Shown here piece after piece: positions 34,206-48,621 of a stretch of 64,000 bases of DNA (the first letter of the stretch is position 1; every line of letters begins with the position of its first letter). The position numbers were made by a program, and so were the translations under genes. The notes beneath the pieces are model-generated. The model saw only the letters and a program-made list of their open reading frames with translations, was not told the DNA's origin and made no database searches. The DNA is from Nymphaea colorata (taxonomy: Eukaryota; Streptophyta; Magnoliopsida; Nymphaeales; Nymphaeaceae): NCBI RefSeq assembly GCF_008831285.2, contig NC_045148.1, forward strand, positions 17,539,002-17,603,001. The letters run 5' to 3'.

Positions 34206-37200
34206 CTTCTGTGTGTGTGTGTGTGTATTTTGTATCAACTATCCTGATCTTACACTGATATCTATGTGTATAAATCTTCATGCTTTGCTGCTGGAATTTA
34301 GTACTTGTCTCGAAATTTCGTTTTCATTTTAGTTTCTGCATTCAGATTTGGCTTTGTCTTGGTTCTAGTCGAATCTAGAACTTCCTTTGCTGAAGTTGAT
34401 ATTCGGTATTTTTGAGTTCCAAGAACTAGAGGAAACTTGTCATAGATTATTTAGCGTGGTTGGTACCTCTTGAACGCAGATTTTTCATTGTTAATTGACT
34501 GTGGTGGGAAGGATAACTTCACTAGCCAGTTCAACCAGTCATGGACAGCCGATGAGTTCTACACGGGAGGGAGCACTGCAGTTGTCTCAAATACAGGGAA
34601 TTTCATTAGACCGCAAGAAACCACCCTCCGGTTTTTCCCAATTTCCTATGGAAAGAAGAACTGCTACAATGTTGATGTCCCAAATGGCCGTTACTTCATT
34701 AGGACGTTCACGGTGTACGATAATTATGATAATAAGATGCAGACGCCAAATTTCGATGTTTCTGTGGAGGGTACTCTTGTTTTTAGCTGGAGATCACCTT
34801 GGGGAGAAAGTTTTAGCAGAAACGGAGCGTATGCAGATCTTTTCGCGTTTATAAATGATGGGCAGGCAACAATTTGCTTCTACAGTATTGCCACTGATGC
34901 CCCGGTGATAGCATCTTTGGAAATCATACAGGTCGATCCACTTTCATACGTCTCTTCATCAACTGGAACGAATCTCATCTTGGTAAATTATGGTCGTTTT
35001 AGTTGTGGATCTCAGTCTTTTGGACCAGGATTTACTAATGACACAGATTACTTTGGTAGAAATTGGCAAACTGATGCGCGCCTTTTTCAAGGGAATCGAG
35101 TTGTCGGGCCACTTTCAACTGCAGCCCCCATTCATGGTGCTGACCAGGCACCTGACTATTTTCCAGAGCATTTGTATCAGACTGCATTAACTACAGTTGG
35201 CGTGAATGAAAACATTGAATTTATACTGACAGTGGATGCTCGAACAGATTACATGATATGGTTTCATTTTGCTGAGATTGACCCTCGTATAACTAAATCT
35301 GGTGAAAGAGTCTTTGACATATATATCAATGGGAAAAACGTTAATAGAGTAGATATATTTGAGCAAGTGGGTAACTACACGGCTTTTACATGGAATTACA
35401 TACTACGGAAGCTGAACAGCACACTGTTGAGAGTGGACCTGGTCCCAGTCGTTGGCGCTCCTTTGATATGTGGTCTCGAGAACTATGCTATGCTTCCACT
35501 TGACTATGTCACAGTTCCTAGCCAAGGTATGAAGTTTGTGAATTTTTCGTTTTCTTGATATTCTTAGATCTTTTTCATAAGAAGACATCTCATATTTGAC
35601 GTGTCCATGAAAACATATTTTCAAAGATTTTATGGCCAAATAATGTGGTACTGCATTGTTTGAGACACCAATTTCTTTCGTCTAAGTATTGCAAATTGGC
35701 AGTATTGGCAATGAGAGCATTGAAGGAGTCACTGCAAATTCCTGACAGAATGGGCTGGAATGGTGATCCGTGCGCTCCGTCCACTTGGGATGCTTGGGAA
35801 GGAGTAACTTGTCATAATGACGAGAATGGCCTTGTCATCACTCACTTGTAAGAGCATTTTGTTCATATCAAACTAACTAATTCTCTTGAATCTTTGAAGG
35901 AAAATATGTTGTCAAGCCTAGTACAGAACACCCCTCCAGTCCTACTATAGAATATTGAAGTAATTGGAATCAGCAATCTTCATCTCAACTAAAACTGCAT
36001 TTACTGTAGAAGGCTTAAGTGTCTTTCACAATTCGAGTCATGTGCAACCCTGTCTGTATCCATGTCACACTGACAGGTATAGCTTGCACACTTCTAGAAC
36101 CAATTTTGTGAAGTCCTCAACATTTTTTTACCTAGAATATGAGAGGATACAGACCAGGAGCCAAAAGTGATTGGCCATATGCACAGGATGTGGTTTGCTT
36201 AGAAGCTGAATAACAAAAGGCTAAGAAGCATTATGATGATAAAAAGGAAATAATTTGGCAAATTTCTTAAAACACATGAAAAAAGTACTTTATATGGTTT
36301 GAAAGTCTTTAACCTTTAACTTCTTAAACTGCCCTGTCTTTCACTTTCCCAAACCCAAGGGAGTTGTGAGCATGCCTTCAGATTAAATGACAAAAGGAAC
36401 ACCTATCAATTTGTTGTTCAGTTTATTTGAGAAAAAACTTTTTCATTATGTACTTTTTTTTAATGTTCAAATATGTCCTTAACTTTCTTGGAGAAACAGC
36501 AGTATGTCATTTATGCATATTATTAATCCATGAAGTTGAACTATTTTAATGTTGCATCTACCCTAACATTTTGTTTATGTGCACAAAAGTGCAGGCTTAT
36601 AACAACTTGAATGCTTATCATTTAAAATGTGCAAACTACTTGAATTTATGTTACACTAACTTTGTACATTTGTACTTGTATCACTAGGGATCTTGGAAGT
36701 CAAGGGCTGAAAGGATATGTCAGTGACCAGATAAACCTTCTGACAAATTTATTGAGCCTGTAAGCCATATGTTTGATGCTTGCTGTAAACTAATGCAGAT
36801 ATTAATTCACATTTCAACAACATATTTCTCATTAGGAGTGTGACATGATTGTTGAGTTTATTGTACTTGTAAAGTTTTTGCTAATATGTGACAGACTTCT
36901 TGGTACGAAACTCTTGAAAGAGAGAATGATTATCAATTTATTATTGAAGATATAATGTTTCAAAATTAAAATTCCTTGTGTACATTGTTATGGTATGCGT
37001 TGTTCGGATACTGAAGAGAAAGAGGTATGAGCAGGGAAGATAAATGCAGTAAAAAGGAAAAGAAAGATGGTGAGAAATGATATAATACTTTTGGGTTTCT
37101 AATAGATCACGGTGTAGTCCATTACTCCATTAAGTAACACCAATGTTCTAGGATGTTACCAGAACTCTTTCAAATTTCCTTGTTAATTTCTCTACTATCC

Positions 37201-40200
37201 TAGTATCCTTTCAGATATGCACGATGGCACTGTCAATGACTTTCTGATTTATATGCAAGACTATCACTACAACCACACTTGTTGAATGTTGACATTTCTC
37301 TCCTTCCTTCAAATCGTTCTTAGCAAGCTGCTGAAATCATGATTTAACTTAAAGAGATATTGACTTGGAGCAGTATTATGATGTATACCAGTGGCAGATT
37401 CAAACGTTGGTAAGGAAAAAGGAAAAAGTTCACACCTGACGGGCCTCATGAGGCTGGCAAGAACAAGTGCTATAGCTGGTGAGCAGGCTGGATGAGATGG
37501 CCCTTTCCTCACCTGCTGTTCACCACTATTTAAATTTGGGATTCAGTGGGCCGTGTTATATTGGCAGGCTAGGTGAATTTTCCATGACACCTACTAACAC
37601 AAAACTCTGTGTTTGTTTGCCTGCAGTATTGCCTTTGGGGAGCTATGTTAGCACCGGCTGAACTTGATCAATGTCTCTTTGCTTTCTGGAACCTTTTTAA
37701 TCTTGAAAGCAAAGTGAGAAATAGATAATAATTTTCTGTCTTATTCAGCCGGATACTGCAGGAGTCATGGTTTAAATTTCCCATCTTGTCAGTACTTAGA
37801 GTCTAGTTTTATCCAACTCTAGGACCCTCATTTAGGATGCCTCAGCTGCATACATCACTGCAAATAGGAGAAGAGAAATAGAATGAGAAGGATTGGCATG
37901 GTGCTGCAGAGGTGAACCTTTTAAAAGGAATTCTTAGGAAATAAGAAAATTATTATTGGGGAAAAAATAGAAAATGATTAAGTAAAATGTCATTATGGTC
38001 ATTTCGTGCAGCATTGTGCATAACATACCATGTTATACACTGTACTACATTATGTAACGTAGCTATCGTGAAAACCGATGTGGTACACCTTTGATACTAG
38101 TCTTAGGTGTGTAATGTAGGTCTAACACTTGTATCATACAATTGACTTGGCAGAATATGAAGAATCTGAACCCCACCTTCTTGATCGTGCTTTAGAAGCC
38201 CCTCAGATCTGACCTCAACCGGCTTAAGGGTTATGTATGATGGTGGTTTTGTGTGTTAAGAAAAACAGTATTTAGGAGCAAAATTTGTGCCTGGGAGACT
38301 AATAGCTATAGGTCCTTCATATTTCTAACCATTTAAGGTACTGCAGAATCTTTTTAGTAGATATTGGTTAAACCACTGTCGAACCTTTTTTTTCTTTTGT
38401 TAACCTTTGACGTAGGTGTAATGCTTGGATTCATTTGAATTTCTGATATGATGCACATCAATACCGTTAGTTAGACATTTTTGAAAGAACTGCAACATGT
38501 TTTTCTTTTAATTGGTGCATCTGTGGTGGATTCCATATGTTTATGTTTCATCTTATTGGACAACAAGGTGGTGGTCTATGTTTTATGCCACCATCCATTT
38601 ACACCTGATCTGTTCAAACAATCAATAAAGGAATTCACCTGGAGAACGAATCAGCCTGACCCAAATATTGTTTTGGTTTCTGATGATCAAGATGATACAT
38701 TAGAAACTTTGGTTGTCTCTGATTGTGAAGATGCGGATATTGCACCAACAACATCATATATACTACCAATACATGAAGAAGAACTTAGTCGAACGGGAAG
38801 ACTTAGTGGAATAAGAAGAACAAAACGAAGCGAAAAACTTAGTGAAGCCATCAAGTCTTTATTGTGGATATATTTTCCCTCTTACTTTGATTAGTATAAG
38901 GCATTGCTCTTAAAGGTTTGAATTTTTAACGTGATGTATTTGATACTTTACTGTTACAGTTATGTATTGGGAACTTTAACTAAGTTGATAATGCACTTTG
39001 AGTACTGTAAGGTTTCTCAAATTTGTATGTTTTAATTGTCGCTTGTTACTTTTTTGTACAATTCTTGTGCAGGAAAAACTTTTCCCGTTTTTTCCTAGTA
39101 TTTTGGAATTTTTTTTTATTTTTGTAATCTTTTCATGTTTTTCTATATCAAAAGTAGCAACCTTTTTATGTCACCTACATTAGATATGAAACTATAGCTC
39201 CAACTGATGCATGACATGTTACATACTCTACAAATGTTGACAGTGTATGCTTTAGTAATGTTGCTCACAAGTACTTTCTTTGAGAAATACAAAATCTTGA
39301 AAAAGGTAATAATTACTCAACAAAAAAAATGTACATCATGGACTTTTGTATGATCCTTCTTCATCTCTTGAAGGTGCCAGTGCAGTTTCATGTGGTCAGG
39401 TTAGTGAGACATGATCATACAAAAACTCACTCCTCTATCTCAAAAACCGTAGCTTTCTGTTTCTATACTCCTAGAAGGTTTCTGATTTTTCTGCTAGTTT
39501 GGTTGATCAAATTTACTTGTCACAGTCTGTTATATGTTAGAGACCCTCTTAGGTGCCTTCCTAGCATGCTAATATTGATAAGCAACGCAAGCCCTTCATT
39601 TTTCCTTTAGGTGGTTACCTCTTCCTTTCAACTGCATTTTCAATTTGGAAATATTCCTATTCTGACAAATGTTGTATAATTGCTTCCCTTATCCTGGCTC
39701 AAATCTCCTGGTTTTTGCTGTGAAATTTAAGTAGCTTCTTTGCCTTGTGAAGCAACATGGTTTGGTTGGTGACGTGTCAAAACTTGAAATGTATTTTTCT
39801 TTGTAACAGAAATTTAAGTTCAAATGGCTTGACTGGTAATATACCTTCAGGGCTAGGAGGTGGATCTCTTGTACAACTGTAAGTTATTTTAATTAACCCT
39901 TTTCCATATGCCCAGTTAAAATTCATACTTCTTTTTTCTTTTGGAGTCACTTATGAATTGGCACATGCTTGATGCATATGAAATTCAACCTTTATAATGG
40001 GGTCATAATTTGTGCCACTTTCATAGAATAAATCTCCTTTTCTTCTTGTTGTTTTTTTTTTTGTAACCATACAAAAAAAATTAACAATTGTTTGATTTGC
40101 CCCATACAACTTTGAATATATCATGAAAGGGCTAAAACTTAGCTACAAACTGAGGGAATCTCACGTCTGCTTCAACATGGCACTTTGCATTTATTTTCTA

Positions 40201-43200
40201 ATTGTAAGTGGTGACTTTTAGCTTGACTAGTTATCACCGAGATCATTTAAAAGCCAGTCATGCTCAAAACTTTCAAATATTGCATCCTCTTCTAGAGTTA
40301 GCTATTCCATGCAATATTGGCTATGATGGATATTTTGACCCAGTGAATTATTCACATGTAAAATTAAGGAATTGGTGTTTGGATTCTTTACAGATCAAAC
40401 CTAAGGCCATATAACTCAAATATGGACTTCATGCTTCTGATTTCTTTGCTATAGGCCTCAGTTTTACTGACAACTATCAAATGTAGCCTATTTTTCTTGC
40501 CCTTCAGCTCTAGTTAAAATATGAGTTCTGGTAAATCAAATGAGAGATCTTCTTTGCATAAGATATGAAGAAAACGTTTTCACCTCTGGCCCCTTCTTGA
40601 CGGTTGTCAACTGAAGTGAGTTTGTATCAGGAAATTGGAAATTCTGAGGCATATATTTGGAAATACACTCAAATGCGTGGCCTATAAATCAAAATTTCCA
40701 CTGGAAATGTCCAAAGACTGAACATTTGAAATTTGTGAATATGTAGTTTATTTTAGATCCAGGGGTTGATATGTTTGTGTTTTTCTCTCTCAATCTTTCA
40801 GTGAGTCCTCATAAATCATAACTGCTTGTAATTTGCTTTCTGGCTGTAGATTTTGTAGGCTTTTATAGCTTACATTGTGGGCTATTTTGCAGGGACTTGT
40901 CTCATAATATGTTTTCCGGAGCTATCCCTGATAGCTTAGGTTCTTCAAATCTCCAAGTTGTGTAAGCTTCTTGCTTGACTTCTGAAGGAAGATTTTCAAT
41001 CTTGTGGAATGTCCGTTAATTACTTTTGTCTGGGTTATCTTCCGTATCCATATTTACCTGCTAGACAATGATGATGGTTATTCATTGCTGCATTCTATAA
41101 TGTTATGAGCAAATCTTTTCCTTAGGCATGTATGTTTTGAGTTTACACTCGAAAAATAGTCTATATTTGCTGCGGCGATTTTCCATGTAATCTGGTAAGA
41201 AGCTGAATAAGTTAGAACCCTTTTATGGCACATTTTTACACATTTAGGAAGCAGACATGATATTTCTTCATTGACTGAATGTTTACAGCAACAGTTTGTT
41301 TCCTTTGAGTATGCTTGATGGGAAGGGACAGAATGCTGCACCAAGGGACGCAGTGTTCTTTTCTGCCATTCTGCCAATTTGGTGGAGTGGCAGGGAATGC
41401 ATCAAATGCATTTCTCAGTGCAAAAGGGACACGTTAAATTCATCTCTTGTTTTGTTTCATTTTGATTTTAGCTGCAGAATGAATATGATCATCTGTTCCA
41501 CCTACTTAGTGACACGATTCAAACTATTAAACACCTTTGTGGCTGTCTATGTATATGGATGTGCATAAAGAAGGGACATCTCTTGACCTAAAGCACTTGT
41601 TAAATGCTATAAGAAAAGCCCACTGATGGGAAAAAGCCTTCCTGCGAGGCCACCATTAGTAGGGCAGCTGTGAAGTGAGTGCCTTAGGGTGGATGCGTGG
41701 ACAAAAAGATGATATGCTCGACTATGGAACTCAATAATATATGTTTCAGTGAATTTTGGCATACTGCAATCACTTCCATTGTTGAAGTCTGGTTGTTAAC
41801 TAACTAGACATTTGACCTTCAGCTAAATCATGTGGGATGCCATTATTCTGTTCATCTGATTCGGAATTAAATTTGGCGTCATCCTGGAAATTTTATGAAA
41901 AATAAATTTGCCAAACCTTTTCCTTTTCCTCTGCTGCTATTTGAAGGCCTGCATTTGAGCACCGATGAAAAAGTATTTTTTTTTCCAGTGCATGCTTCAT
42001 CTGATGGATGAGATACATCTATACATTTGTTGCTGACATGAATGCTAATTCATTACGCAAGCGTGTCTGCAATGGGATTTTCTTGTCATTGTCAACATTC
42101 CATTTAAAGGATCCAACACATAATCAATACTGTCCATAAAGTATATTTGACAGTTATCAACAAATATATAAGCAGAGAAAGCAATAGTTCAAGAAAATGA
42201 AAAAAAAAAAGAACTTCTAACATGCACATATTGTCCAAAACCGATTGTACATACCTGTTTGTATTTTTGACCATTTCATGAACTTCATTTAACTAGAGAA
42301 AAGGATCCAAAACTCCATCATGAGTTTCTCTGCTGAATGTCCTCGAACCCAGTTTCTTGTTTAGCTGATATCATGGTTCTGAGTTGCTGACACTGAGAAT
42401 TCCATGACAAAAAGCACTTGAGCCAACCCTTTTCTCTTGACATTACGTTGCTGGTATGTCCAATTTTTTTTAGTAGAAGCATGTCCTTTTGAATTTCGGA
42501 ATCTTCAGGAAGGTTGTGGTGTTAGACTTTGTTTTTTCTTGTCATGTATATCATGACTACCAGTGAATGGAATATTAGATATATTACATTATATATAGCT
42601 CTTTTTGGTTCACAATAGAATCTTAGATTTTTCTTTCAACCATTTTGAATGGCTGGACTAAATCCAGTTTAGATGAAGAATTCATTTGTTGTTATCTGAT
42701 ATTTTCTTATCTAAAAAGATTCTGCTTCAACATTTTCTTTATATGATTTGTCAATAAGTTTTTGCCATCATTGCAGGTTATTGGATGATAATGAATTGGA
42801 GGGACAAGTACCTGATAAGCTTTACTCTGTTGGTCTGCACGGTGGAATGATTGAGTATGTAACTATGTTGTTCTACATTCACCTGCTGAAAGCTTCATGA
42901 TTTTTTCTAAACAAGAACAAAAAGAAGTTTTCTTTTCATCTCCGCATATGTTAAAATGTCAAAAACTAAGATGCTTTATATGCATTGTAAATATTATTTA
43001 AAAGTTGACAAGTGACAACTACTATATAATTCTCGAGGTTTGTGTGTCACCTTTTGTTAGGATGTCATTTTTAAGTGAGGAACTGAAATTCTATGATTTT
43101 TGAAATGTCAACTTCCAACTTCATGTGAAACAGTGAAAGTGATTCCCATTGTCAAGGGCATGATATAGGCAAATTCTGAACTAGTTGTGATTCAAGAGTA

Positions 43201-46137
43201 AAATGTGAACATAAAGTTTCAGATCACTAATATCACTCAAACAATTAATAACTGAAAACATGATGATTATGCTAATGCAATTCTGCATTTTGAGCTGGTT
43301 TGCTAGGTCCAGTATCTAAAGGTACACAGAATAGCTTCTTAGGTCAAATACTGGTTGTACCTCTTGGATTATCTGTTCTCATTGGCACACTGCATGCAAG
43401 AATGTATGTTCAGGATAAGTTTACTTCTTAAACAAATAGAAATGGTAGTGGGTCCATATGTACACGTCTCCCCAGAAACAAACTTTTGTGTGATAGCTGA
43501 CAGAGCTTTAAATCTCTGAAACCAGGTAGAGTTTATGTGCTTTGGAATTGGATTCTGCATCTTATGTAGTTGTTCCTTGTGTCATTCTCCAGCCAAGCTG
43601 GGCAGAATATAAAAATATAGATTTATAAGCAAAAATTTGAGAACTGTGCATAGACAGCCCTTAGCTTGATGGATCAGGATCTCTTAGCTTCTGATCCAAC
43701 CTAAGACGGTAAGACTGATCCAAGCATGGGGATGGTCCTATCGTCCCATTGAAGCTGTTGAATTAACACTATCAGATATGAATTCATCATGACAAATTGG
43801 CTGACAGCAGCATGATCTGGATAGGCACCAATAAAAGCATCTAAATGCTACGGATGAACAATACAATGAAATGGGGCAGAATTATAACTTTTGAGCATCA
43901 TAAAGATCTCTTAGTGCTTGGTAGCTCCAGACTGAGAGTTGCTTCATGGATGTAAATAGTCAGTTAGTTTCTTGCAGATATGTTATATGTACATTAATTT
44001 TATCCAGGTTTGCTTCATGTGAAAGTAGACAGCCTGCACTATGTCACACCACACCGTGTCAAGATGGCTGGATGACACGAGTGCAGGTATGGGACATGGC
44101 TGATTCATATTTTGTAATATTTTGATATATATCGATATTTTTTGTATAATATTTGAATATAAATAATGAATATATGTGTGTTGGTTAACCCCACACTCAA
44201 TATTTATACCTGGATGTGTTCCCGCACCTAGATTTCTTGAAGATGTTTGAAACTGGTATGGCACCTGCTCCCATATCCAAACCTGTAGCTGCACCTATGT
44301 GGCATGTCCTGCAGTATCATTTTCTCCTCAGTTGCTCAAGTACTTGAGTAATGAACGACCATTTTGATCCCATCTTATTTAACATCAGGAACTATATATG
44401 CATGTGTGCACTTGTACTACTGTCTGACATATAGCTGAAATAACTGTTCGTATGCTTGTGTTCTCTTAGCCTAACATGTGCATCAGCATACGTGAGCACT
44501 GTCTTTTAGGGAACAAATAAAATTAGCCTCCTTAGAAAAGTAAGAGGTTACACTAGAAATTCATCTTAATTATGACAAACGAAGCCTGTTGATAAAAAGC
44601 CATATTGGCAGTTCTTGTAATATTCTAATTTCAACTTGGTACCCATTATTTCAGTTCTCTACTCTTTATTCTTTGTCGTTCATGTTCTTCTTGCTCTCTA
44701 TGTCAAGTTCTTATCGATTTTCATTTCCTACAAGGGTTTTGATAGATGGGAAATACTTTCTCACAAGGCTTTCTGCCTGTCTTGCTGTTTTGCAGTCTTT
44801 CTAGTAACAAGGGGCTTTGTGGTGTCCCCACTTTACCAGATTGCCCATTTTCATGGAGCAGAGGTAGCCTATCTAGTGGTGCAAAAATTGCAATAATCTT
44901 AGCAAGCATCACCTTTGTACTTCTCCTCGGTCTACTAATTTATGTAGTCTTCATCAGAAAAGGGAGAAATGACTATGACTTTGGGCTTCCTCAGGATTTA
45001 GTTTGTAAGTGAACTAACTTCTCTTCTTGTTTAGTCTTTCTCCATGCTGAAGAATCTTTTATTTTTATCCTCATGTTCACCATTTCCATAGCACTGATTG
45101 AGAACATTTCTCTCCCGTGCTAGTTTGTAGCTCTGGTGTAATATGCACTGCTGTAAAGTTCACTTACTCCCAACAGCAACAAAGACAGCTATTCTAAATC
45201 TGATGAGCCATGAGTAAATTAGTGATTATGTCGCTCAAAGATAATGTTGTTTCAGCTTTTATAATATGTGTTTTATTGGTTAATCTACCAAACATATATC
45301 CTCCTATCATCTCCTGGTTATTATTTGGGTTGTCCAAACAACCAGCTGTTCTTCCTTTGGGAAACAAGAAAAAAATATGGTTGAATCAGAGGTTTGTCTA
45401 GACTCTAAACCAATTGGTGTTCTGACAGGTTCCTATCTTTGTCCCAGTTAGGTTTTTTCTTGAATCTGTCCTAAATTAATTGAAAGGACCCGGCTATTAA
45501 AGTTTATGCAAGGTTTCTTTGCATAAAGTCTATTTGATCTAAAGTATGTGACCAGTCCTTGTGTTGGTCATCGCATGGTTCCTGTAAAAGAGTAGCTAAT
45601 CATTTCTTGGAAGCTAGTAGAACAAATTTCCAAATATTTAAGTATTGGCAAAAAGAGGATGATGTAGGTTCAGTTGCTCATCCCATGCATGCTTCCCTGT
45701 ATCCATGCAAGGCTGTATTCATTCAGCATAATCTTTACATTTGCGTTAATTGCTCAGCGGGTAGCTGCCAAGTCACACTTTGATAAATCCATGTCTTTTA
45801 ATGCAGTTCCTTCTTTTCGATGCATGAGTTATGATTTGGATTCTTTCACAAAGTGAAATGAAATTTATTAATGGTGGAACATAAAATTATGAACGCCTTA
45901 TTTTATAAGTTACGTTTTTTTGTTTCTAGGATTTTCCGGTGCTATCTGATAGTTTATGCATTTACATAGACTTTAACTAATTTTCATGTTTCTCTGTCAG
46001 CACTAGCAGCAAAGAGGAATAGGTATCATCGGCAGAAGTCATTGATGCTTCTAGAACTGGAGACACAAAATGCCAACGGATTTTCATCAAACTTGAATCC
46101 GCTTGGCCTTTCAACCCAGAAGCAAAGCACCAAATGA
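34064..46137 (+). CDS. RLP4: Malectin-like LRR receptor-like protein, RLP4 family
   Basis: Nine exons splice in one frame to 636 residues: 34064-34148, 34480-35526, 35703-35847, 36688-36759, 39810-39878, 40893-40961, 42777-42854, 44796-45004 and 46001-46137. All introns are GT-AG. The start is the first in-frame ATG, opening a Leu-rich signal peptide (1-25). A malectin-like domain follows (about 30-375, LLIDCGGKDN near its start). Next come an LRR N-cap (MGWNGDPCAPSTWDAWEGV), three to four LRRs in 69-78-nt exons (NLSSNGLTGNIP, DLSHNMFSGAIP), NKGLCGVP, a transmembrane helix (552-575) and a 60-residue tail with KRNRYHRQKSLMLLELE. There is no kinase, so it is a receptor-like protein. Architecture, length and tail match Arabidopsis RLP4, a plasma-membrane protein reported at cell edges. 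It presumably binds cell-wall carbohydrate or a partner kinase (inference). Introns 4 and 7 are long and repeat-bearing. Confidence 0.9.
34161..34226. repeat. (CT)n and (GT)n microsatellites in RLP4 intron 1
   Basis: The (CT)n tract starts about 12 bp after the intron 1 donor; (GT)8 follows at 34211-34226. Confidence 0.9.
38481..38894 (+). other. Unidentified 137-codon ORF inside RLP4 intron 4
   Basis: The ORF opens with a non-ATG codon, then a hydrophobic stretch, an acidic segment (VLVSDDQDDTLETL, VSDCEDADIA) and a basic segment (RLSGIRRTKRSEKLSEAIKS). I do not recognise the family. The charge pattern looks like real protein more than random frame, so it may be a fragment of a transposon or retrocopied gene caught in the intron. 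No domain or splice partner was found. Confidence 0.25.
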
Positions 46138-47109
46138 CCATGTGCTGCAATGTCTGTCTCTGCTTCATTCAGCCATCGTGGAGGGTCATACGAAGTGTGC
46201 TCTCAAAGATGGACTCGTGAACTGCATGAAATCCACTTTCTGCTCTTCTTCCGCCTCCTTATTAATTAAGTTTGGATCAAAGGATCTGGTAAATGCGTCC
46301 ATTGGACCATGCAATAAGGATATGTGCTAACTGGGTAGCATAATATGAAACTAGTGTCTGTATAAAAAGAGAAAGATGTAAATTTCCCAAATTTTGGTTA
46401 TAATATGCCTCTGGAAAGGCATCACGGGTGCGTCTCCAGTGTACTATCATATGGCTTCAGTAGTTTACTGCGTGTTGACACTGTGCATTGGTTTCTGAAA
46501 TAGTTGTTTGTCTCACGCAGAAATTTGGTCAATTGAAGTGATTGAATAATTACACGACATTATTGTAAAAGTTTGTAAACTATCAGAGAATGGCATAGTT
46601 AAAAAGAGATAATTGTTTTCTTGCGTGGTATGGCTTAATTGAATTCCTCCAAAGGGTTTAAATGAACTACTTCCTTTCACTCTTTCTTTTAGTTGTCTTG
46701 AATCTTTCTGAGAATTCTTACTTATACACATTATTAGGGACATTTTCTAGGATATCTTAGTTTTAGATGGAACAATATGCTTTTCTGGAAGTTGGTGCAT
46801 TTGATTGTCCAGCTGGTGCCAAACAATCCAGTCACATCTATAGCTAAGGTGGAAACTGTAACCGTTTAAGAAATTGCTAGAACAAAACATAAAGCTCATT
46901 GAAAGCACTATCCGACTTTGAGTGATTATGCCTCCATACCTGAAGACCCACTCCTTTGGTTGGTAGGTGTGGATGGGTTTGATAAGTGTAGATTCGGCAA
47001 TAACAAATAGATTTCCTAAATGGAACACCCAAGACCTTGCCCTGTAGTTTCCTCAGACTCAACTCAAGCTTGAAATTTGGGTTGCCAATTTGAAGAAGTG
47101 CCAATCTTT
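46138..47109. other. RLP4 3' flank
   Basis: The RLP4 3' UTR and terminator should lie in the first few hundred bases. Minus-strand ORFs at 46747-47185 show no family motifs. The copia LTR starts at 47110. Confidence 0.45.
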
Positions 47110-47702
47110 GCTGCGAGCATAAGAACAAGTGTTCAAAACCACTATTGCAGCAATATACGTCAAGATCAAGATATATGCTAAACAATGTAGAAAATAAGAG
47201 ACACCAATTTACGTGAAAAAACTCCCAATAATGGGGTAAAAAACCACGGGCAAGAGAGGTATATATTTATACTTCAAAGAGGCAATACAAGTACGTTGTT
47301 CTTCTTGTATAGAATAGAATAAATCATTCTCAAGAATGAATGCACAAGAAAACGACAAGAAAAGAAATCACCGTATGTTCTTCTTTTCTTTTCCTTGTTT
47401 TCTTCACTTTCTCTCTCTACACTTGAACCCACATGGCTGCCTAAATCCACAATCGTGCTCTTCTTCCTCTTTCTTTCTTGCCTTCCTTCTCTCCTTCTCT
47501 TCATTGCTCTCTTCTTCTCCTATTCCTCTTGTTGTGAGCAGCCACCCAGAAGAAAACTCTTCTCTCTTTTTCTCCCAAAAGAAAAAGAGAGAGAGAGAGA
47601 CGTAAGAGAGGGGCACCATCGAGTGCCCTCCTTTCTCCCACCCGTCACTTAAGTGACAGGTCGGGTCGGGTCCTCTTTTGAGGCTGGACCCGACCCAATA
47701 AA
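47110..47702 (-). repeat. 3' LTR of the second copia element
   Basis: It shares about 520 bp with 52003-52503 (from GCTGCGAGCATAAGAAC to GTGCCCTCCTTT), with scattered substitutions and small indels. The inner 72 bp (47631-47702, up to the purine tract) has no counterpart at the other end. Confidence 0.85.
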
Positions 47703-48411
47703 CTCCCCCTCCAGTCTCAAAAGAAGGAATATACCTGCAAAATGAACAAAATTAATACACTGCTTTAAAAGCAGTCATCCCAACTAAGTCTCTACACATG
47801 TCATGCTTCTCTTTTGGTAGAGACTTCGTCATCATATCTGCAGGATTCTTCTCTGTATGTATCTTCTCTAACTGAATCAGTTTTTGCTCAAACACATCAC
47901 AAATCCAATGATATCTGACATCAATGTGCTTGGTCCTTGAGTGGAACATTGAATTCTTCGTCAAGTGTATGACGCTTTGGCTATCACAATGCAACACATA
48001 AGTCTTCTGACTAAGGTCTATATCATGAAGAAAACTCTTAATCCACAACAACTCTTTACAAGCTTCAGTTGCTACAATATATTGTGCCTCTGTGATGAAA
48101 AGAGCAACACACTTTTACAACCTGAACTGCCATGATACAGCTCTCCCTGCAAAAGTAAAGACATAACCAGAAAGAGACTTTCTAGAGTTCAAGTCATCTG
48201 CCATGTCTGCATCAACAAATCTTTGTATCTTTGGATTAGATTCACCAAAACATAAACAGTAATTTGAAATATATTTAAGATACCTTAGGATCCACTTCAC
48301 TGCTGCCTAATGCTCTTTGCTTGGATTTGACAATAACCTGCTGACTATACCAACTGCATAAGCCAAGTCTGGGCGTGTGCAAACCATAGCATACATAAGA
48401 CTCCCTACTGC

Positions 48412-48621
48412 GGAGGCATATGGTACATTCTCCATTCTTTCATTCCCATCTGCTGAGAATGGACATTGCTCATTTTCCAATTTAAAATGTGCTGCTAAAG
48501 GTGTCCTTACTGTTTTGGAGGCATAGGGTACATTCTCCATTCTTTCTTTCCCATCTGCTGAGAATGGACATTGCTCATTTCTCAATTTAAAATGTGCTGC
48601 TAAAGGTGTACTTACTGTTTT
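48412..48621 (-). repeat. 105-bp in-frame tandem duplication in copia reverse transcriptase
   Basis: GGAGGCATA starts at 48412 and 48517, a 105-bp period. The unit encodes 35 residues, including TPLAAHFKL, NEQCPFSADG and ERMENVPYAS, twice in the same frame. The flanking VGSLMYAM block is single. Confidence 0.9.
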
